Source: Sphingomonas sp. PP-CE-3G-477 (lineage in GTDB: Bacteria; Pseudomonadota; Alphaproteobacteria; Sphingomonadales; Sphingomonadaceae). Taken from it: DNA of 64,000 nt. The first letter of the stretch is position 1. Each line of letters opens with the position of its first letter. Made by a program: the position numbers and the translations under genes. Of this stretch, positions 1-9,136 are shown piece by piece. The stretch spans positions 62,001-126,000 of the forward strand of contig NZ_QAOF01000009.1 of assembly GCF_003050745.1 (NCBI RefSeq), in the 5' to 3' direction. Under the pieces are notes generated by a model that was not told the origin of the DNA, did not search any database, and worked only from the letters and a program-made list of their open reading frames with translations.

Positions 1-1881
1 CTCCACCTTGGCCAGCCGGTCGCGATCGTTGTCGCTGAGGATCAGGCGATCGCACGCGACGCTGCGGCGCTGGTCGTGGTTCGCACCGAAGCGAGCAAGG
101 ATCGGTTCGACGTCCAGGCACAGCCGATCGATACCGCGCCGAAGATCGGCTTCCTGCCGCCGATCGACAATGGCGATCTCGACGCGGTGATGGCGGACGC
201 GGCGGTGACGTTCGACCGCACCTACACGACGCCCGTGCATTTCCCCGCCGCGCTGGAACCGCATGCGACCACCGCGTGGTGGGAGGGCGACAAACTCACC
301 GTGCGGTCGAGCAACCAGGTGATCGGCGGCGCGCGCAAGACGATCGCCAAGGCGCTGAAGATCGATGCGGACGAGGTGCGCGTGCTCGCGCCGTATGTCG
401 GCGGCGGGTTCGGGGGTAAGACCGGTGTCGGTCCCGAGGCGATTCTCGCGGCGATCGCGGCGGAGGTCGTCGGGCGGCCGGTCAAGGTCGCCCTGCCCCG
501 CCGGCAGACCGCCTATATGGTCCACCACCGCTCGCACACGACGCAGCGCATCCGGATCGCGGCCGACGCAAACGGCGTAATCCTCGGCATGGGGCATGAG
601 AGCGTCGTCGCGCAGAACGATGATGGCGAATTTCTCGAGCCGGTGCCGTTCGGGACCTTGCCGCTGTACCGGGGCGACGCGCGGCGGTTCAAGACCGACC
701 TGGTGCGGGTCGACCTGCCTGCGAGCGGTGCGGTGCGGGCGCCGGGCGAGGCGGTCGGGACGTTCGGCGTCGAGTGCGCGATGGACGAACTGGCCGAGCA
801 GCTCGGGATCGATCCGATCGAACTGCGGCGGCGCAACGAGCCCGAGACCGATCCGGTGAGCGGCAAGCCGTTCTCCACCCGGCGGATGCTCGATTGCTAC
901 ACGCAAGGGGCGGAGCGGTTCGGCTGGCCTGCGAGCGTGCCGGCGCCGGGATCGGTGCGCGACGGCGAATGGCTGGTCGGGATCGGCATGGCGGCGAGCC
1001 TGCGCGGCAACTTTACCGTCGAGGCGCAGGCGCGCGTGCGGCTGGAGGCGGATGGCCGCGCGACGGTCGAATGCGACATGACGGACATTGGTACTGGGAC
1101 GTACACCATCCTCGCGCAGACCGCGGGCGAGATGCTCGGGCTGCCGGTGGCGGACGTGAACGTGCGGCTCGGCGATACCGACTTCCCGCCGAGCGCGGGG
1201 TCGGGCGGGTCGTTCGGCGCAGGCAGCGCGTGTTCGGCGGTGGTGCTGGCGTGCGAGGATATCCTTGGCGAACTGGCGTTGCGGATGAACGCCGCGCCCG
1301 AGGATCTGAGCCTGCACGATGGCTGCGTGAGTGCTGGTGGTCGGTCGGTGAAGCTGGCGGATCTGGTGCGCGGTGAGCCGATCGTGGCGATGGGTAAGAC
1401 CGGGCCGGGGGCCGAGAGCAAGCGCACCAGCCAGGCTAGCCACGGCGCGCACTTCGTCGAGGTCGCGGTGAACGCGGTGACGGGCGAGACGCGGGTGCGG
1501 CGGATGCTGGGCGTGTTCGATGTCGGGCGGGTGCTCAATCGCAAGACCGCGACGAGCCAGATCACCGGCGGGATGGCCTGGGGAATCGCCTATGCGCTCA
1601 GCGAAGAGGGCATCGTCGACACGCGGACGGGGGCGTTCGTGAACCCGGATTTCGGCGAGTATCATGTCGCGGTGAATGCCGACATTCCGCAACTTGAAGT
1701 GCATTTTATCGAGGAGATCGACGATTCCGCGAACCCGGTCGGGGCGAAGGGCGTTGGCGAGCTTGGCATCTCTGGCGCGGGGGCTGCGGTGGCGAATGCC
1801 ATCTACAACGCGACGGGGGTGAGGGTTCGGGACTTTCCGGTGACGCTCGACAAGCTGCTCGAAGGGTTGCCGGCCGTCTGA
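1..1881 (+). CDS. Xanthine dehydrogenase/aldehyde oxidase family molybdopterin-binding large subunit (5' end outside window)
   Basis: The reading frame is open from the first base, so the N-terminus lies upstream; about 626 residues are visible, against roughly 730 in single-chain large subunits such as PaoC/YagR. The family binds the Mo-molybdopterin cytosine dinucleotide cofactor and hydroxylates aldehydes or N-heterocycles. Visible family features are the glycine-rich cofactor loop GGGFGGKTG at about residues 131-139 of the visible part, the GSGGSFGAGS loop in the middle, and the C-terminal KGVGELG segment carrying the presumed catalytic glutamate. It is followed by an XdhC chaperone and a MocA-like cytidylyltransferase, which fits a cofactor maturation operon. 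The substrate cannot be told from the sequence; aldehyde, xanthine and isoquinoline-type oxidoreductases are all possible. Confidence 0.9.
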   Translation, partial: LHLGQPVAIVVAEDQAIARDAAALVVVRTEASKDRFDVQAQPIDTAPKIGFLPPIDNGDLDAVMADAAVTFDRTYTTPVHFPAALEPHATTAWWEGDKLTVRSSNQVIGGARKTIAKALKIDADEVRVLAPYVGGGFGGKTGVGPEAILAAIAAEVVGRPVKVALPRRQTAYMVHHRSHTTQRIRIAADANGVILGMGHESVVAQNDDGEFLEPVPFGTLPLYRGDARRFKTDLVRVDLPASGAVRAPGEAVGTFGVECAMDELAEQLGIDPIELRRRNEPETDPVSGKPFSTRRMLDCYTQGAERFGWPASVPAPGSVRDGEWLVGIGMAASLRGNFTVEAQARVRLEADGRATVECDMTDIGTGTYTILAQTAGEMLGLPVADVNVRLGDTDFPPSAGSGGSFGAGSACSAVVLACEDILGELALRMNAAPEDLSLHDGCVSAGGRSVKLADLVRGEPIVAMGKTGPGAESKRTSQASHGAHFVEVAVNAVTGETRVRRMLGVFDVGRVLNRKTATSQITGGMAWGIAYALSEEGIVDTRTGAFVNPDFGEYHVAVNADIPQLEVHFIEEIDDSANPVGAKGVGELGISGAGAAVANAIYNATGVRVRDFPVTLDKLLEGLPAV

Positions 1882-2011
1882 TCCTCCCGGGCACGGGGAG
1901 GGGGACCGCGCCCCTTGGCGTGGTGGAGGGGGGCGACCCCAAAGCGTAACGTCTGCGGCTGGCCCCCTCCACCAGCTGCGCTGGTCCCCCTCCCCGCGTG
2001 CGGGGAGGATT
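1882..2011. repeat. Palindromic intergenic element, family F
   Basis: About 130 bp between the oxidoreductase and xdhC. The outer arms are complementary (cctcccgggcacggggagg... against ...cccgcgtgcggggagg) and inner arms (tggtggagggggg / ccccctccacca) also pair, giving a long imperfect hairpin. It lies inside a probable operon, so it may act as an mRNA processing or attenuation structure; that part is inference. Confidence 0.75.
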
Positions 2012-2027
2012 AGAAAGAGAACGAGAC

Positions 2028-2951
2028 ATGGCCGAAAACGATAGCGTGCTCGCTGCTGCGAAGACCTGGAAGGGCGAGAAGATGGCGATCGCCACGGTCG
2101 TTTCGACCTGGGGATCCGCGCCGCGCCCCAAGGGGAGCCATATGCTCGTCCATGCCGATGGGCGGTTCGAGGGATCCGTCTCCGGCGGGTGCGTCGAGAG
2201 CGATATCCTCGCCACCGCCGCCGAGGTGATCGCCGGCGCGCCGTTCCAGGTGCGCAACTACGGCGTGGCGGATGCGGCGGCGTGGGAAGTCGGGCTGCCG
2301 TGCGGCGGCGAGATCGCGGTGATGGTGCAGCCGGTGTCCGCCGAGGGGTTCGATCCCGAGCTGTTCGACCGGATCGCCGATGCGCGCGACCAGGGCGATG
2401 CGCTGACGGTGACGACCGATCTCGCGACCGGGCACAGCGATGCGCGGCCGTTGGAGACGGGCGAGGTGTTCGTCAACCGCTACGATCCGCCACGCCGGCT
2501 GCTGATCGTCGGCGCGGTACAGATCGCGCAGGCGTTGGCGGGGCTGGCGCGCGAACTCGGGATCGAGACGGTGGTGATCGATCCGCGTGCGCGCTTCCTG
2601 ACCGAGGAGCGGTTTCCGGGCGTGACGCTCGACGATCGCTGGCCGGACGAGGCGATCGCCGCACTCCGCCCCGGCCCGTCGACCGCGGTCGTCACGCTGA
2701 GCCACGACATCAAGATCGACGACCCGGCGCTGATCGCCGCGCTTGCGTCCGATGCTGCGTATGTCGGTGCGCTCGGCAGCCGCAAGAGTCATGCGGCGCG
2801 GCGCGAGCGGCTTGCCTCGGAAGGCGTTACGGCGGAGAACATCGACCGGATCGATGCGCCGGTCGGGCTCGACATCGGCGCGATCGGACCATCGGAAATC
2901 GCGCTGTCGGTCGCGGCGGCGATGATAGGAGCGTTCAATGATCGCCGCTGA
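2028..2951 (+). CDS. xdhC: XdhC/CoxI-family molybdoenzyme maturation factor
   Basis: 307 residues. XdhC-type proteins bind the molybdenum cofactor, protect its terminal sulfido ligand and insert it into the hydroxylase large subunit in the cytoplasm. The N-terminal XdhC/CoxI domain shows GSAPRPKGSHMLV and GSVSGGCVE (about residues 24-55). The C-terminal Rossmann-type domain ends in the characteristic ALGSRKSH ... IDAPVGLDIGA stretch (about 245-290). ATG at 2028 is preferred over the in-frame upstream codon at 1998 because the latter lies inside the palindromic repeat and a purine-rich AAAGAGA precedes 2028. Its 3' end overlaps the next gene by 14 bp, implying co-translation. Confidence 0.92.
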   Translation: MAENDSVLAAAKTWKGEKMAIATVVSTWGSAPRPKGSHMLVHADGRFEGSVSGGCVESDILATAAEVIAGAPFQVRNYGVADAAAWEVGLPCGGEIAVMVQPVSAEGFDPELFDRIADARDQGDALTVTTDLATGHSDARPLETGEVFVNRYDPPRRLLIVGAVQIAQALAGLARELGIETVVIDPRARFLTEERFPGVTLDDRWPDEAIAALRPGPSTAVVTLSHDIKIDDPALIAALASDAAYVGALGSRKSHAARRERLASEGVTAENIDRIDAPVGLDIGAIGPSEIALSVAAAMIGAFNDRR

Positions 2952-3555
2952 AAACGTCTTCCTCATCCTCCTCGCGGCCGGGCGCTCGGAGCGGTTCGGC
3001 ATCCCCAACAAGCTCGAGGTGCCGTTTCTCAACAAGCCACTCGGGATGCACGTCATCACCGCGTTCGAGAACATTCCGTTCAAGCGCCGGCTGGTGGTCA
3101 CCGACGGCTGCAAGCTCGACTTCATCAGCCATCATTTCGAGGTGGTGCACAACGACGATCCGTCGTCGGGGATGTCGCAGTCGGTCAAGCTCGGCGTACA
3201 GTGCGCCAAGGACGAGGGTGCGGAGGCGGTGCTGATCGCGCTGGCGGACATGCCACGCGTGACCGCGGCGCATATCTACCGGATGCTCGATGCCGCCGAC
3301 AGCGCGGACGCGGTGGTCGCGTCGAGCGATGGCGAGAAGCCGAGCCCCCCTGCCCTGTTCGGGCGCGAGCGGTTCGATTTCCTGCTGACGCTGGACGGCG
3401 ATGCGGGCGCGCGCGATCTGGTGAAGGCGGGGCGGCACGTCGTGACCGCGCCCGCCGAGCTGATCGACATCGATACGCCCGAGGATCTGGACCGGCTGCA
3501 GGCGCTGGTCCGCGATCCCAAGGCGGCGATCACTCGTGCCTTAACGCGTCGATAG
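2938..3555 (+). CDS. MocA/MobA-like molybdenum cofactor cytidylyltransferase
   Basis: 205 residues. It begins with the nucleotidyltransferase signature LLAAGRSERFG and a basic NKLEVPF motif. A central ADMPRVT carries the metal-binding aspartate, and PPALFGRERFDFL ... GDAGARDL near residues 138-165 is typical of the group acting on xanthine-dehydrogenase-type cofactors. The expected reaction is transfer of CMP from CTP to Mo-molybdopterin, making the dinucleotide form needed by the upstream hydroxylase. The operon position behind xdhC supports this over MobA (guanylyl transfer). Its tail overlaps the convergent permease gene by 26 bp. Confidence 0.85.
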   Translation: MIAAENVFLILLAAGRSERFGIPNKLEVPFLNKPLGMHVITAFENIPFKRRLVVTDGCKLDFISHHFEVVHNDDPSSGMSQSVKLGVQCAKDEGAEAVLIALADMPRVTAAHIYRMLDAADSADAVVASSDGEKPSPPALFGRERFDFLLTLDGDAGARDLVKAGRHVVTAPAELIDIDTPEDLDRLQALVRDPKAAITRALTRR

Positions 3556-4738
3556 GGTTCATCGCCGCCGCGCGTCGTGCCGGGAAATAGCCGAAGACGA
3601 CGCCGATCACTGCGGAGATCGCGAACGCGAAGATGTTGATCTCGGGCACGAACAGCCACTGAACCTTGATCAGCGGCGCGATGATCGCGATCGCCGCCTG
3701 CGCGACAATCAGACCGATGACGCCACCGAGGCACGACAGCGCGATCGCCTCGACGAGGAACTGCAACAGCACTTCTCGCGCGACTGCACCGATGGCCAAG
3801 CGTATGCCGATCTCGCGCGTGCGCTCGGTGACCGATACCAGCATGATGTTCATGATGCCGATCCCGCCGACCACCAGGCTGATCCCGGCGACCGCGGCGA
3901 CGATGCCGGTGAGCAGGGTCGTCGTGCCGGTCAGCGTGTCCGAGATCTGCTTGGTATCGAAGATGTTGAAGTCGTCTTCCTTGCCCGCAGTGATCGTGCG
4001 GCGCTCACGCAGCAGGTCGGTGATCGAGGCCTGTACGGTCGAGGTCGAGAATTTCTGATCTACGCCGACGAGTATCAGGCGGATGTCCCGGCTGCCGGTG
4101 AAGCGGCGCTGGACCGCCTTGATCGGCATGATGACGACATCGTCCTGATCGCCGCCGAAGCCAGCCTGGCCGCGAGTCGAGAGGACACCGATCACGTCGC
4201 AACTGATCGCGCCGATCCGCATTCGCAGGCCGACCGCGTCTCCCCCGCGGAAGAGGTTGGTGCGGACCGTGTTGCCGATGATGCAGACGGCCTTCCCCGC
4301 GGCTTCCTCGATCGGTGAGAAGAGGCGGCCCGAATCGAGCGGCCAGGGCTGGACCTGAAAATAGGCCGAGGTGGTGCCGTTTATCGTGGTCGACCAGTTG
4401 GCGCCCTCGTAGATCGCGGTGGCGGTGGCTTGAGCCTGCGGCGCGACCGCGGTGACGCCGGCAATCTGGTTGGCGATCGCGTCGACGTCCTCGGGCTTGA
4501 AGTCGGGCGGACGCGGGCCCCCGCCGCCGCGGCCGAAGCCCTGGCCGGGACGGATTTGCAGGATGTTGGTGCCCAGTGCGGAGATCGACTGCTGCACCGC
4601 GGCGGTGGTCGCCTTGCCGAGCGTGACCATCGTCACGACCGCACCGACGCCGATGACGATGCCGAGGATGGTGAGGAACGACCGCAACAGGTGGCGGCGG
4701 ATCGAGCGGAGCGCGAGGACGAGGGTTGTGCCGAACAT
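3530..4738 (-). CDS. MacB-type ABC transporter permease (MacB_PCD + FtsX)
   Basis: 402 residues, inner membrane. One N-terminal transmembrane helix (about 20-45, SFLTILGIVIGVGAVV) is followed by a large periplasmic MacB core domain with a run of glycine/proline near residue 75. Three C-terminal FtsX-type helices follow (about 275-395), including the conserved TERTREIGIRLAIG loop. Here the ATPase is a separate protein encoded just upstream, as in LolCD/YknYZ-type systems. ATG 4738 is chosen because upstream in-frame codons come from the palindromic repeat at 4777-4882 and read as low-complexity sequence. Likely job: mechanotransmission in a tripartite export pump for macrolides, peptides or lipoprotein-like cargo; the cargo is unknown. 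Confidence 0.9.
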   Translation of the reverse strand: MFGTTLVLALRSIRRHLLRSFLTILGIVIGVGAVVTMVTLGKATTAAVQQSISALGTNILQIRPGQGFGRGGGGPRPPDFKPEDVDAIANQIAGVTAVAPQAQATATAIYEGANWSTTINGTTSAYFQVQPWPLDSGRLFSPIEEAAGKAVCIIGNTVRTNLFRGGDAVGLRMRIGAISCDVIGVLSTRGQAGFGGDQDDVVIMPIKAVQRRFTGSRDIRLILVGVDQKFSTSTVQASITDLLRERRTITAGKEDDFNIFDTKQISDTLTGTTTLLTGIVAAVAGISLVVGGIGIMNIMLVSVTERTREIGIRLAIGAVAREVLLQFLVEAIALSCLGGVIGLIVAQAAIAIIAPLIKVQWLFVPEINIFAFAISAVIGVVFGYFPARRAAAMNPIDALRHE

Positions 4739-4776
4739 TAGCGCGTCGCTCCGGTATCGAGGACGCAGTCTTGCTG

Positions 4777-4882
4777 CTCCCCTTCCGCTTGCGGGAGGGG
4801 TCGGGGGAGGGGCTGACCAAACAGACCGGACGCCAGTACGTACGCCGCGCCCTCCCCTGACCCCTCCCGCAAGCGGGAGGGG
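4777..4882. repeat. Palindromic intergenic element, family G, inside the efflux operon
   Basis: The arms ctccccttccgcttgcggga and tcccgcaagcgggaggggaa pair over about 24 bp around a 60 bp spacer. It separates the ATPase and permease genes, the only non-overlapping junction in this four-gene operon, and could reduce permease expression relative to upstream genes (inference). Confidence 0.75.
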
Positions 4883-4901
4883 AATGCGTTTTGGGAGGCG
4901 C

Positions 4902-5648
4902 TCACGATTCCACCCTTTCACCTTGGCGGTGCTGGCTTTCGATGCGTTCCACCAGGCCGTCCTTGAAGTGGACCACCGTCCGCGCGAACGCGGCCATGTC
5001 GGGTTCGTGGGTGACCATCAGGACCGTGATGTTCTTTTCCGCGTTCAGCCGTGTGAGGAGTTGCATGATCTCGACCGAGCGTTCGCTGTCGAGATTGCCG
5101 GTCGGTTCGTCGGCGAGCAGCACGTCGGGACTCGTGACCAACGCGCGGGCGATCGCTACGCGCTGTTGCTGGCCGCCGGACAGCTCGGCGGGGGTGTGGT
5201 CCCACCAGTCCGCTAGGCCGACGGTGTCGAGGCTCGCCATCGCCGCATCCCGGCGCGCGCGCTTTTCGTCGCCGCGGTAGAGCAAGGGGAGTTCGACATT
5301 CTCCAAAGCGGACGTGCGCGAAAGGAGGTTGAAGCCCTGGAACACGAAGCCGAGATATTTTCGCCGCAGCAGCGCGCGCTGGTCTCGGTCGAGCGTCTCG
5401 ACGTGATGGCCCCGGAACAGGAAAGTGCCGTCGCTCGGCACGTCGAGACAGCCGAGGATGTTCATCGTCGTCGACTTGCCCGACCCCGACGGCCCCATCA
5501 CCGCGACGAAATCGCCGGCCGCGATGTCGAGGTCGACGCCCTTGAGCGCCTGGAACATCGTCGCGCCCTGCCCGTACGTCTTGGTGACACCGCGCAGGGA
5601 GATGAGCGGTTCGGCGGTGAGCGGCGCGTTACTGGCCACCGCCCCCAC
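4902..5648 (-). CDS. MacB/LolD-type ABC transporter ATP-binding protein
   Basis: 248 residues, cytoplasmic ATPase for the permease encoded at 3530-4738. All motifs are intact: Walker A GPSGSGKST (52-60), Q-loop in FVFQGFNLL, signature LSGGQQQRVAIARAL, Walker B VLLADEPTGNLD and H-loop MVTHEPDMA. The DEPTGNLDS form is typical of the MacB/LolD/FtsE branch. The start at 5648 overlaps the 3' end of the adaptor gene by 20 bp, so translation is probably coupled. Confidence 0.93.
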   Translation of the reverse strand: MGAVASNAPLTAEPLISLRGVTKTYGQGATMFQALKGVDLDIAAGDFVAVMGPSGSGKSTTMNILGCLDVPSDGTFLFRGHHVETLDRDQRALLRRKYLGFVFQGFNLLSRTSALENVELPLLYRGDEKRARRDAAMASLDTVGLADWWDHTPAELSGGQQQRVAIARALVTSPDVLLADEPTGNLDSERSVEIMQLLTRLNAEKNITVLMVTHEPDMAAFARTVVHFKDGLVERIESQHRQGERVES

Positions 5649-7011
5649 CCTTGCTCGCGCTCCCTGCGCGACGTGCGCCGCCGCTGCGCTTGGCGTCGTC
5701 GCCGCCGCTCGCCAACTGCCCGGTGATGACCTGCGCGCCGGGCTGGAGATTGCCCGACAGTACTTCGGTCATCGTGCCGTTGGTGTCGCCGGTGGTGATC
5801 TGCACCGGCTGCGGCGTGCCGTCCGCGCCCTTGACGTAGATCGTCTGCCGCGCGCCGCGAGCGACCGTAGCGGTGCGCTCCGCACCACCGCCACGGCGCG
5901 GACGGAAGGTCAGCGAGCCGGCAATGCCGCCGCCTGCATCGCCGGACGCCGCGGTCGGCTTGAAACGCAACGCGGCGTTGGGGACGAGCAGGACGTTGCG
6001 CTTGTCCGAGGTGACGATGTCCGCGGTCGCGGTCATGCCGGGACGCAGCGTTAGCGACTGATTGCCCACCGTCAGGTCGGCCGCGTACGAAACGACCTGA
6101 CCGGTGGTCGAGGTCGCGGTGGTCGAGGTCGACGAGGTGGCCGAGCTGACCGTCAGGTTCGAACCGAGATCGACCCGGCTGATCGTCGCGGGGAAGGTCT
6201 GGCCGGGGAACGCGTCGACGGTGAAGCTGGCCTTCTGGCCGATCTTGACCTCGCCGACGTCGGCTTCGTCGATCGCGACCTCAAGCTTCATCTTGGTGAG
6301 GTCTTCGGCGATCACGAACAGCGTCGGGGTGTTGAACGACGAGGCGACGGTCTGGCCGGGATCGATCTGGCGCGCGAGCACCACCCCCGTCACCGGCGAA
6401 CGGATGATCGCACGCGCCCGCTGCGTCTGGTTCTGCGCGAGGAGCGCGCGGCTGGCGACGACGTTGGCTTCGGCAACCTTCTGAGCGGCGACGGCGCGTG
6501 CGTAGTCGGCGCGGCCGGTCTGGAGTTCGGTCTTCGACGGCACGCGACCACCCGAGAGACGCGAGACCTCTTCGAGCCGGTTCAGCTGCGCGCGCGATTC
6601 GGCGACGGTGGCCTGTGCCTGCGCGACCTGCGCTTGGTTCGCCGCGAGCTGGGCGCTTGTCTGGCGGATCTGGTCGTCGAGCTGTTCGGGATCGATCAGC
6701 GCGAGCGGCTGGCCCGCGGTCACGCGGTCGTTGACGTCGACGACGACCTTGGTGACAAGGCCCGACAGCTGCGAGCCGACCGTGACCTGCGTGGTCGGCG
6801 CGAGCTTGCCGGTTGCCGAAACGCTGACAGTCAAGTTGCCGCGCTGAGCGGCCTGCGTGGAATATTGCGTCTGCTCCTTCGCGCCGAAGCACTTCGCGAG
6901 CAGCAGGCACAGCAGGACCACGCCGACCGCGATTACGACCCATTTTACGTAGCGTTTCCAGGGAGCCTGCGGCTTTACGCCGAGGAAGTCGTCGATCGAT
7001 GCGTCGGCCAT
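5629..7011 (-). CDS. MacA/HlyD-type periplasmic adaptor of the tripartite pump
   Basis: 460 residues. One N-terminal transmembrane anchor (about 21-43, VKWVVIAVGVVLLCLLLAKC) is followed by a biotinyl-lipoyl-like hairpin, a coiled-coil of about 60 residues rich in Q and A (about 110-175), a beta-barrel domain and a membrane-proximal domain. The last 25 residues are low complexity (KRSGGARRAG...GGGGGQ). The family bridges the inner-membrane transporter to an outer-membrane channel in the periplasm. ATG 7011 overlaps the stop of the outer-membrane factor gene in a TGATG arrangement, which fixes the start; a longer open frame upstream (to 8652) is only the shadow of that gene. Confidence 0.9.
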   Translation of the reverse strand: MADASIDDFLGVKPQAPWKRYVKWVVIAVGVVLLCLLLAKCFGAKEQTQYSTQAAQRGNLTVSVSATGKLAPTTQVTVGSQLSGLVTKVVVDVNDRVTAGQPLALIDPEQLDDQIRQTSAQLAANQAQVAQAQATVAESRAQLNRLEEVSRLSGGRVPSKTELQTGRADYARAVAAQKVAEANVVASRALLAQNQTQRARAIIRSPVTGVVLARQIDPGQTVASSFNTPTLFVIAEDLTKMKLEVAIDEADVGEVKIGQKASFTVDAFPGQTFPATISRVDLGSNLTVSSATSSTSTTATSTTGQVVSYAADLTVGNQSLTLRPGMTATADIVTSDKRNVLLVPNAALRFKPTAASGDAGGGIAGSLTFRPRRGGGAERTATVARGARQTIYVKGADGTPQPVQITTGDTNGTMTEVLSGNLQPGAQVITGQLASGGDDAKRSGGARRAGSASKGGGGGQ

Positions 7012-8483
7012 CAGCGTGCCTCTGGATTGGATATGGGCGCTGGCGGGATCACGGTGGAGTCCCAGCCGCCGCCGAGCGCGGCATAAAGTGCGATCAACGC
7101 GGTGGCCGCGTCGGCGCGCGCCTGCGTTGCGCCGTTGCGCGCGGACAGGAGCGCGGTTTCCTGCTGGTTGAGCGTGGTAAAATCGGTGAGGCCGGTGCGA
7201 TACTGGCTCCGGCTGAGGATCGCGGAATTGTTCGAGGCGTCGAGCGCGATCGCGAACTGGCGTTCGCGTTCCTGCGCGGTCTGAAGCGCGACGACGGCGT
7301 TCTCGACATCCTCCAGCGCGGTGAGGACGGTGGATTTGTAGAGCGCGAGCGCACCGTCGGCGGCGGCTTCGCTGGTCCGGACCTGGCTGCGCAAACGGCC
7401 GCCGTTGAAGATCGCCTGGGTCAGGCCGGCGAACAGGCTGCCGGTGATCGCGTCGCCGATGTTGCCGATCGAGGTCGCGTTGGTGTTGAGGTTGCCGGTG
7501 ATCGCGAGCGCGGGATAGAGCTGCGCCTTGGCAACGCCGATCCGCGCGGTGGCGGCGGCGAGTGCGCGTTCGGCGGAGCGGATGTCTGGGCGCTGGCGCA
7601 GCGTGTCGCCGGGGATGCCGACGCCGACTGCGGCGGGGCCGGTCGGGATCGCCTTTGCGGGCGCCATCAGTAGGCGGAGCGCGCCGGGTGCCTGACCGGT
7701 CAGCACGCCGATCCGCGCGACGGCGGCGGCATATTGCTGGTCGAGGCTGGGGATCGTCGCGGCGGTCTGGGCGCGCTGGGCTCGCGCCTGTTCGGCGTCG
7801 ACGCTGGAGACGAGCCCGGCCTGGACGCGGAAGCCGGCGATCTCGAGATTGTCGTCCTGAATCGCGAGCGAGGCGCGGGCGTTGGCGAGCTGCTGCTGGT
7901 ACGAGCGCGCGAGGACGTAGTTGCGCGCGACCTCGCTTTCGACGGAAATGAGTACGGTGGCGTAGTCGTAGCCGGACGCTGCGTAATCCGCGCGGCTCGC
8001 CTCGACGGTGCGGCGGATCTCGCCGAAGACGCCGACCTGGTAGCTGGCGCTGGCGCCGAGCGTGAAGCTGTTGGCGCCGCCGCCGCCGGTGTCGACGACG
8101 GTACCGTCGGGCAGCGTGAACGAACGTCCACCGCCGCGGACGTTCTCGTTGCGCTGATAGCCGGCCGAGCCGTTGACCGTCGGGAGCAGCGACGCGCGGT
8201 TCTGGAGCAGGCTTTCGCGGGCCTGGCGGAGGCGGGCTACCGACTGTGCGATGTCTAGATTGGCGGCGGCGGCCTGCTCGACGAGCTGGCCGAGGACGGG
8301 GTCGTCGAACTTCTGCCACCAGCGGGTGAGGTCTTCGGGCTTGGTCTCGGGAGTGACCGAGTAGGCGTCGGCGACGCCCAGCTCTGCCGCGGCCTTGGGG
8401 TGGTAGTCCGGGCCGACGGTGCAGCCGGCTAGCAGGACGGCTGCGGAGACGGGTGCGAGGAGTAAGGCGCTGACGCGGGACAT
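7011..8483 (-). CDS. NodT/OprM-type outer-membrane efflux lipoprotein
   Basis: 490 residues. The signal peptide ends in the lipobox LLAGC (Cys about residue 20), followed by TVGPDYHP, typical of the OprM/NodT group. Two outer-membrane-efflux repeats follow, with GEIRRTVEASRADYAAS and RPDIRSAERALAAA segments. It is the first gene of a minus-strand operon with the MacA-like adaptor, ATPase and permease, and supplies the outer-membrane exit duct. ATG 8483 is chosen because it begins a proper lipoprotein signal peptide; upstream frame to 8639 has no such features. Confidence 0.92.
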   Translation of the reverse strand: MSRVSALLLAPVSAAVLLAGCTVGPDYHPKAAAELGVADAYSVTPETKPEDLTRWWQKFDDPVLGQLVEQAAAANLDIAQSVARLRQARESLLQNRASLLPTVNGSAGYQRNENVRGGGRSFTLPDGTVVDTGGGGANSFTLGASASYQVGVFGEIRRTVEASRADYAASGYDYATVLISVESEVARNYVLARSYQQQLANARASLAIQDDNLEIAGFRVQAGLVSSVDAEQARAQRAQTAATIPSLDQQYAAAVARIGVLTGQAPGALRLLMAPAKAIPTGPAAVGVGIPGDTLRQRPDIRSAERALAAATARIGVAKAQLYPALAITGNLNTNATSIGNIGDAITGSLFAGLTQAIFNGGRLRSQVRTSEAAADGALALYKSTVLTALEDVENAVVALQTAQERERQFAIALDASNNSAILSRSQYRTGLTDFTTLNQQETALLSARNGATQARADAATALIALYAALGGGWDSTVIPPAPISNPEAR

Positions 8484-8645
8484 GGGCGGCAGGCATGACC
8501 ACGCGGCTGGGGCTAGTCCAGCGGTTTTGTGTCGCGAGGTGTCGCAGGTGGGGTGGATTGGAGGGGTATCTGTTTTGGGATCGGTGTCGATACGCGAGCG
8601 CCGGGTGGCCATCTCCAGACACTGAAGTGCCCCCCGCATAAACTT

Positions 8646-8742
8646 TCGTCATCCTCGCGAAGACGGGGATCCAGATGCTCGGGCGTCAGCGAGCTTGCGG
8701 TAAGGTCTGCCAATATGGGTTCCCGCCTCCGCGGGAATGACA
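8646..8742. repeat. Palindromic element, family A
   Basis: The arms cgtcatcctcgcgaagacgg and the mirror tcccgcctccgcgggaatgac flank about 50 bp. The same design with the same arm sequence recurs at 13117-13212. Confidence 0.8.
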
Positions 8743-8771
8743 GGAGAAAATCTGGGCCCGCATCCGCCACA

Positions 8772-8886
8772 CACCACCACCCCGGCGGAGGCCGGGGTCC
8801 AATTGGGCGGACCGGGCTAATGAATGACTGTGGGCTATTATAACTGCCTTTCCAATTGGGCCCCGGCCTTCGCCGGGGTGGTGGTG
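8772..8886. repeat. Palindromic element, family B
   Basis: The arms caccaccccggcggaggccg and cggccttcgccggggtggtg are inverted copies flanking a CCAATTGGG-bordered centre. Closely related copies lie at 14401-14507 and 17562-17666. Confidence 0.85.
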
Positions 8887-8950
8887 GGTGCGGTGATGTG
8901 AGTGGTGAAAATGTGCCACGTCTTAGCGTTCATGCCTGCTTCTCCCTTTC

Positions 8951-9031
8951 TTGTTCCCCCGCGGAGGCGGGGGGCCAGGGTTACGGGCGTTGCGCTGCTG
9001 GGTCCTGGGCTCCCGCGTTCGCGGGAGAACA
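8951..9031. repeat. Palindromic element, family C
   Basis: The arms ttgttcccccgcggaggcgg and cccgcgttcgcgggagaaca are inverted copies about 40 bp apart. Related copies lie at 17444-17498, 19094-19168 (degenerate) and 21050-21130. Confidence 0.8.
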
Positions 9032-9136
9032 GGAAGGGTGGTCGCGCTTGCCGCCTCCCCCACCCCGAAAATCGAACCGCACCCGTTCCAATTTTGCAAT
9101 GCAGCGGAACGGAGCGGTGCCGCTAGGGGTTCAGGG

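Larger units (their letters stand above)
8484..9136. other. Intergenic region filled with three palindromic elements; no gene seen
   Basis: This 653 bp region separates the divergent efflux and trehalose operons. It must hold both promoters, yet most of it is repeat sequence (elements at 8646-8742, 8772-8886 and 8951-9031). Open frames crossing it translate to repeat-derived peptides and are not supported. The only clear translation signal is a GGTTCAGGG ahead of otsB. Confidence 0.6.

Noticed and set aside
5629..8652. Single 1007-codon frame that would fuse the adaptor with upstream sequence
   Set aside because: The N-terminal 547 codons are the out-of-frame shadow of the outer-membrane lipoprotein gene; the TGATG junction at 7009-7013 sets the true start.
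8484..9136. CRISPR-like array of short repeats
   Set aside because: The repeats are single long palindromes from different families, without regular spacers or cas genes.
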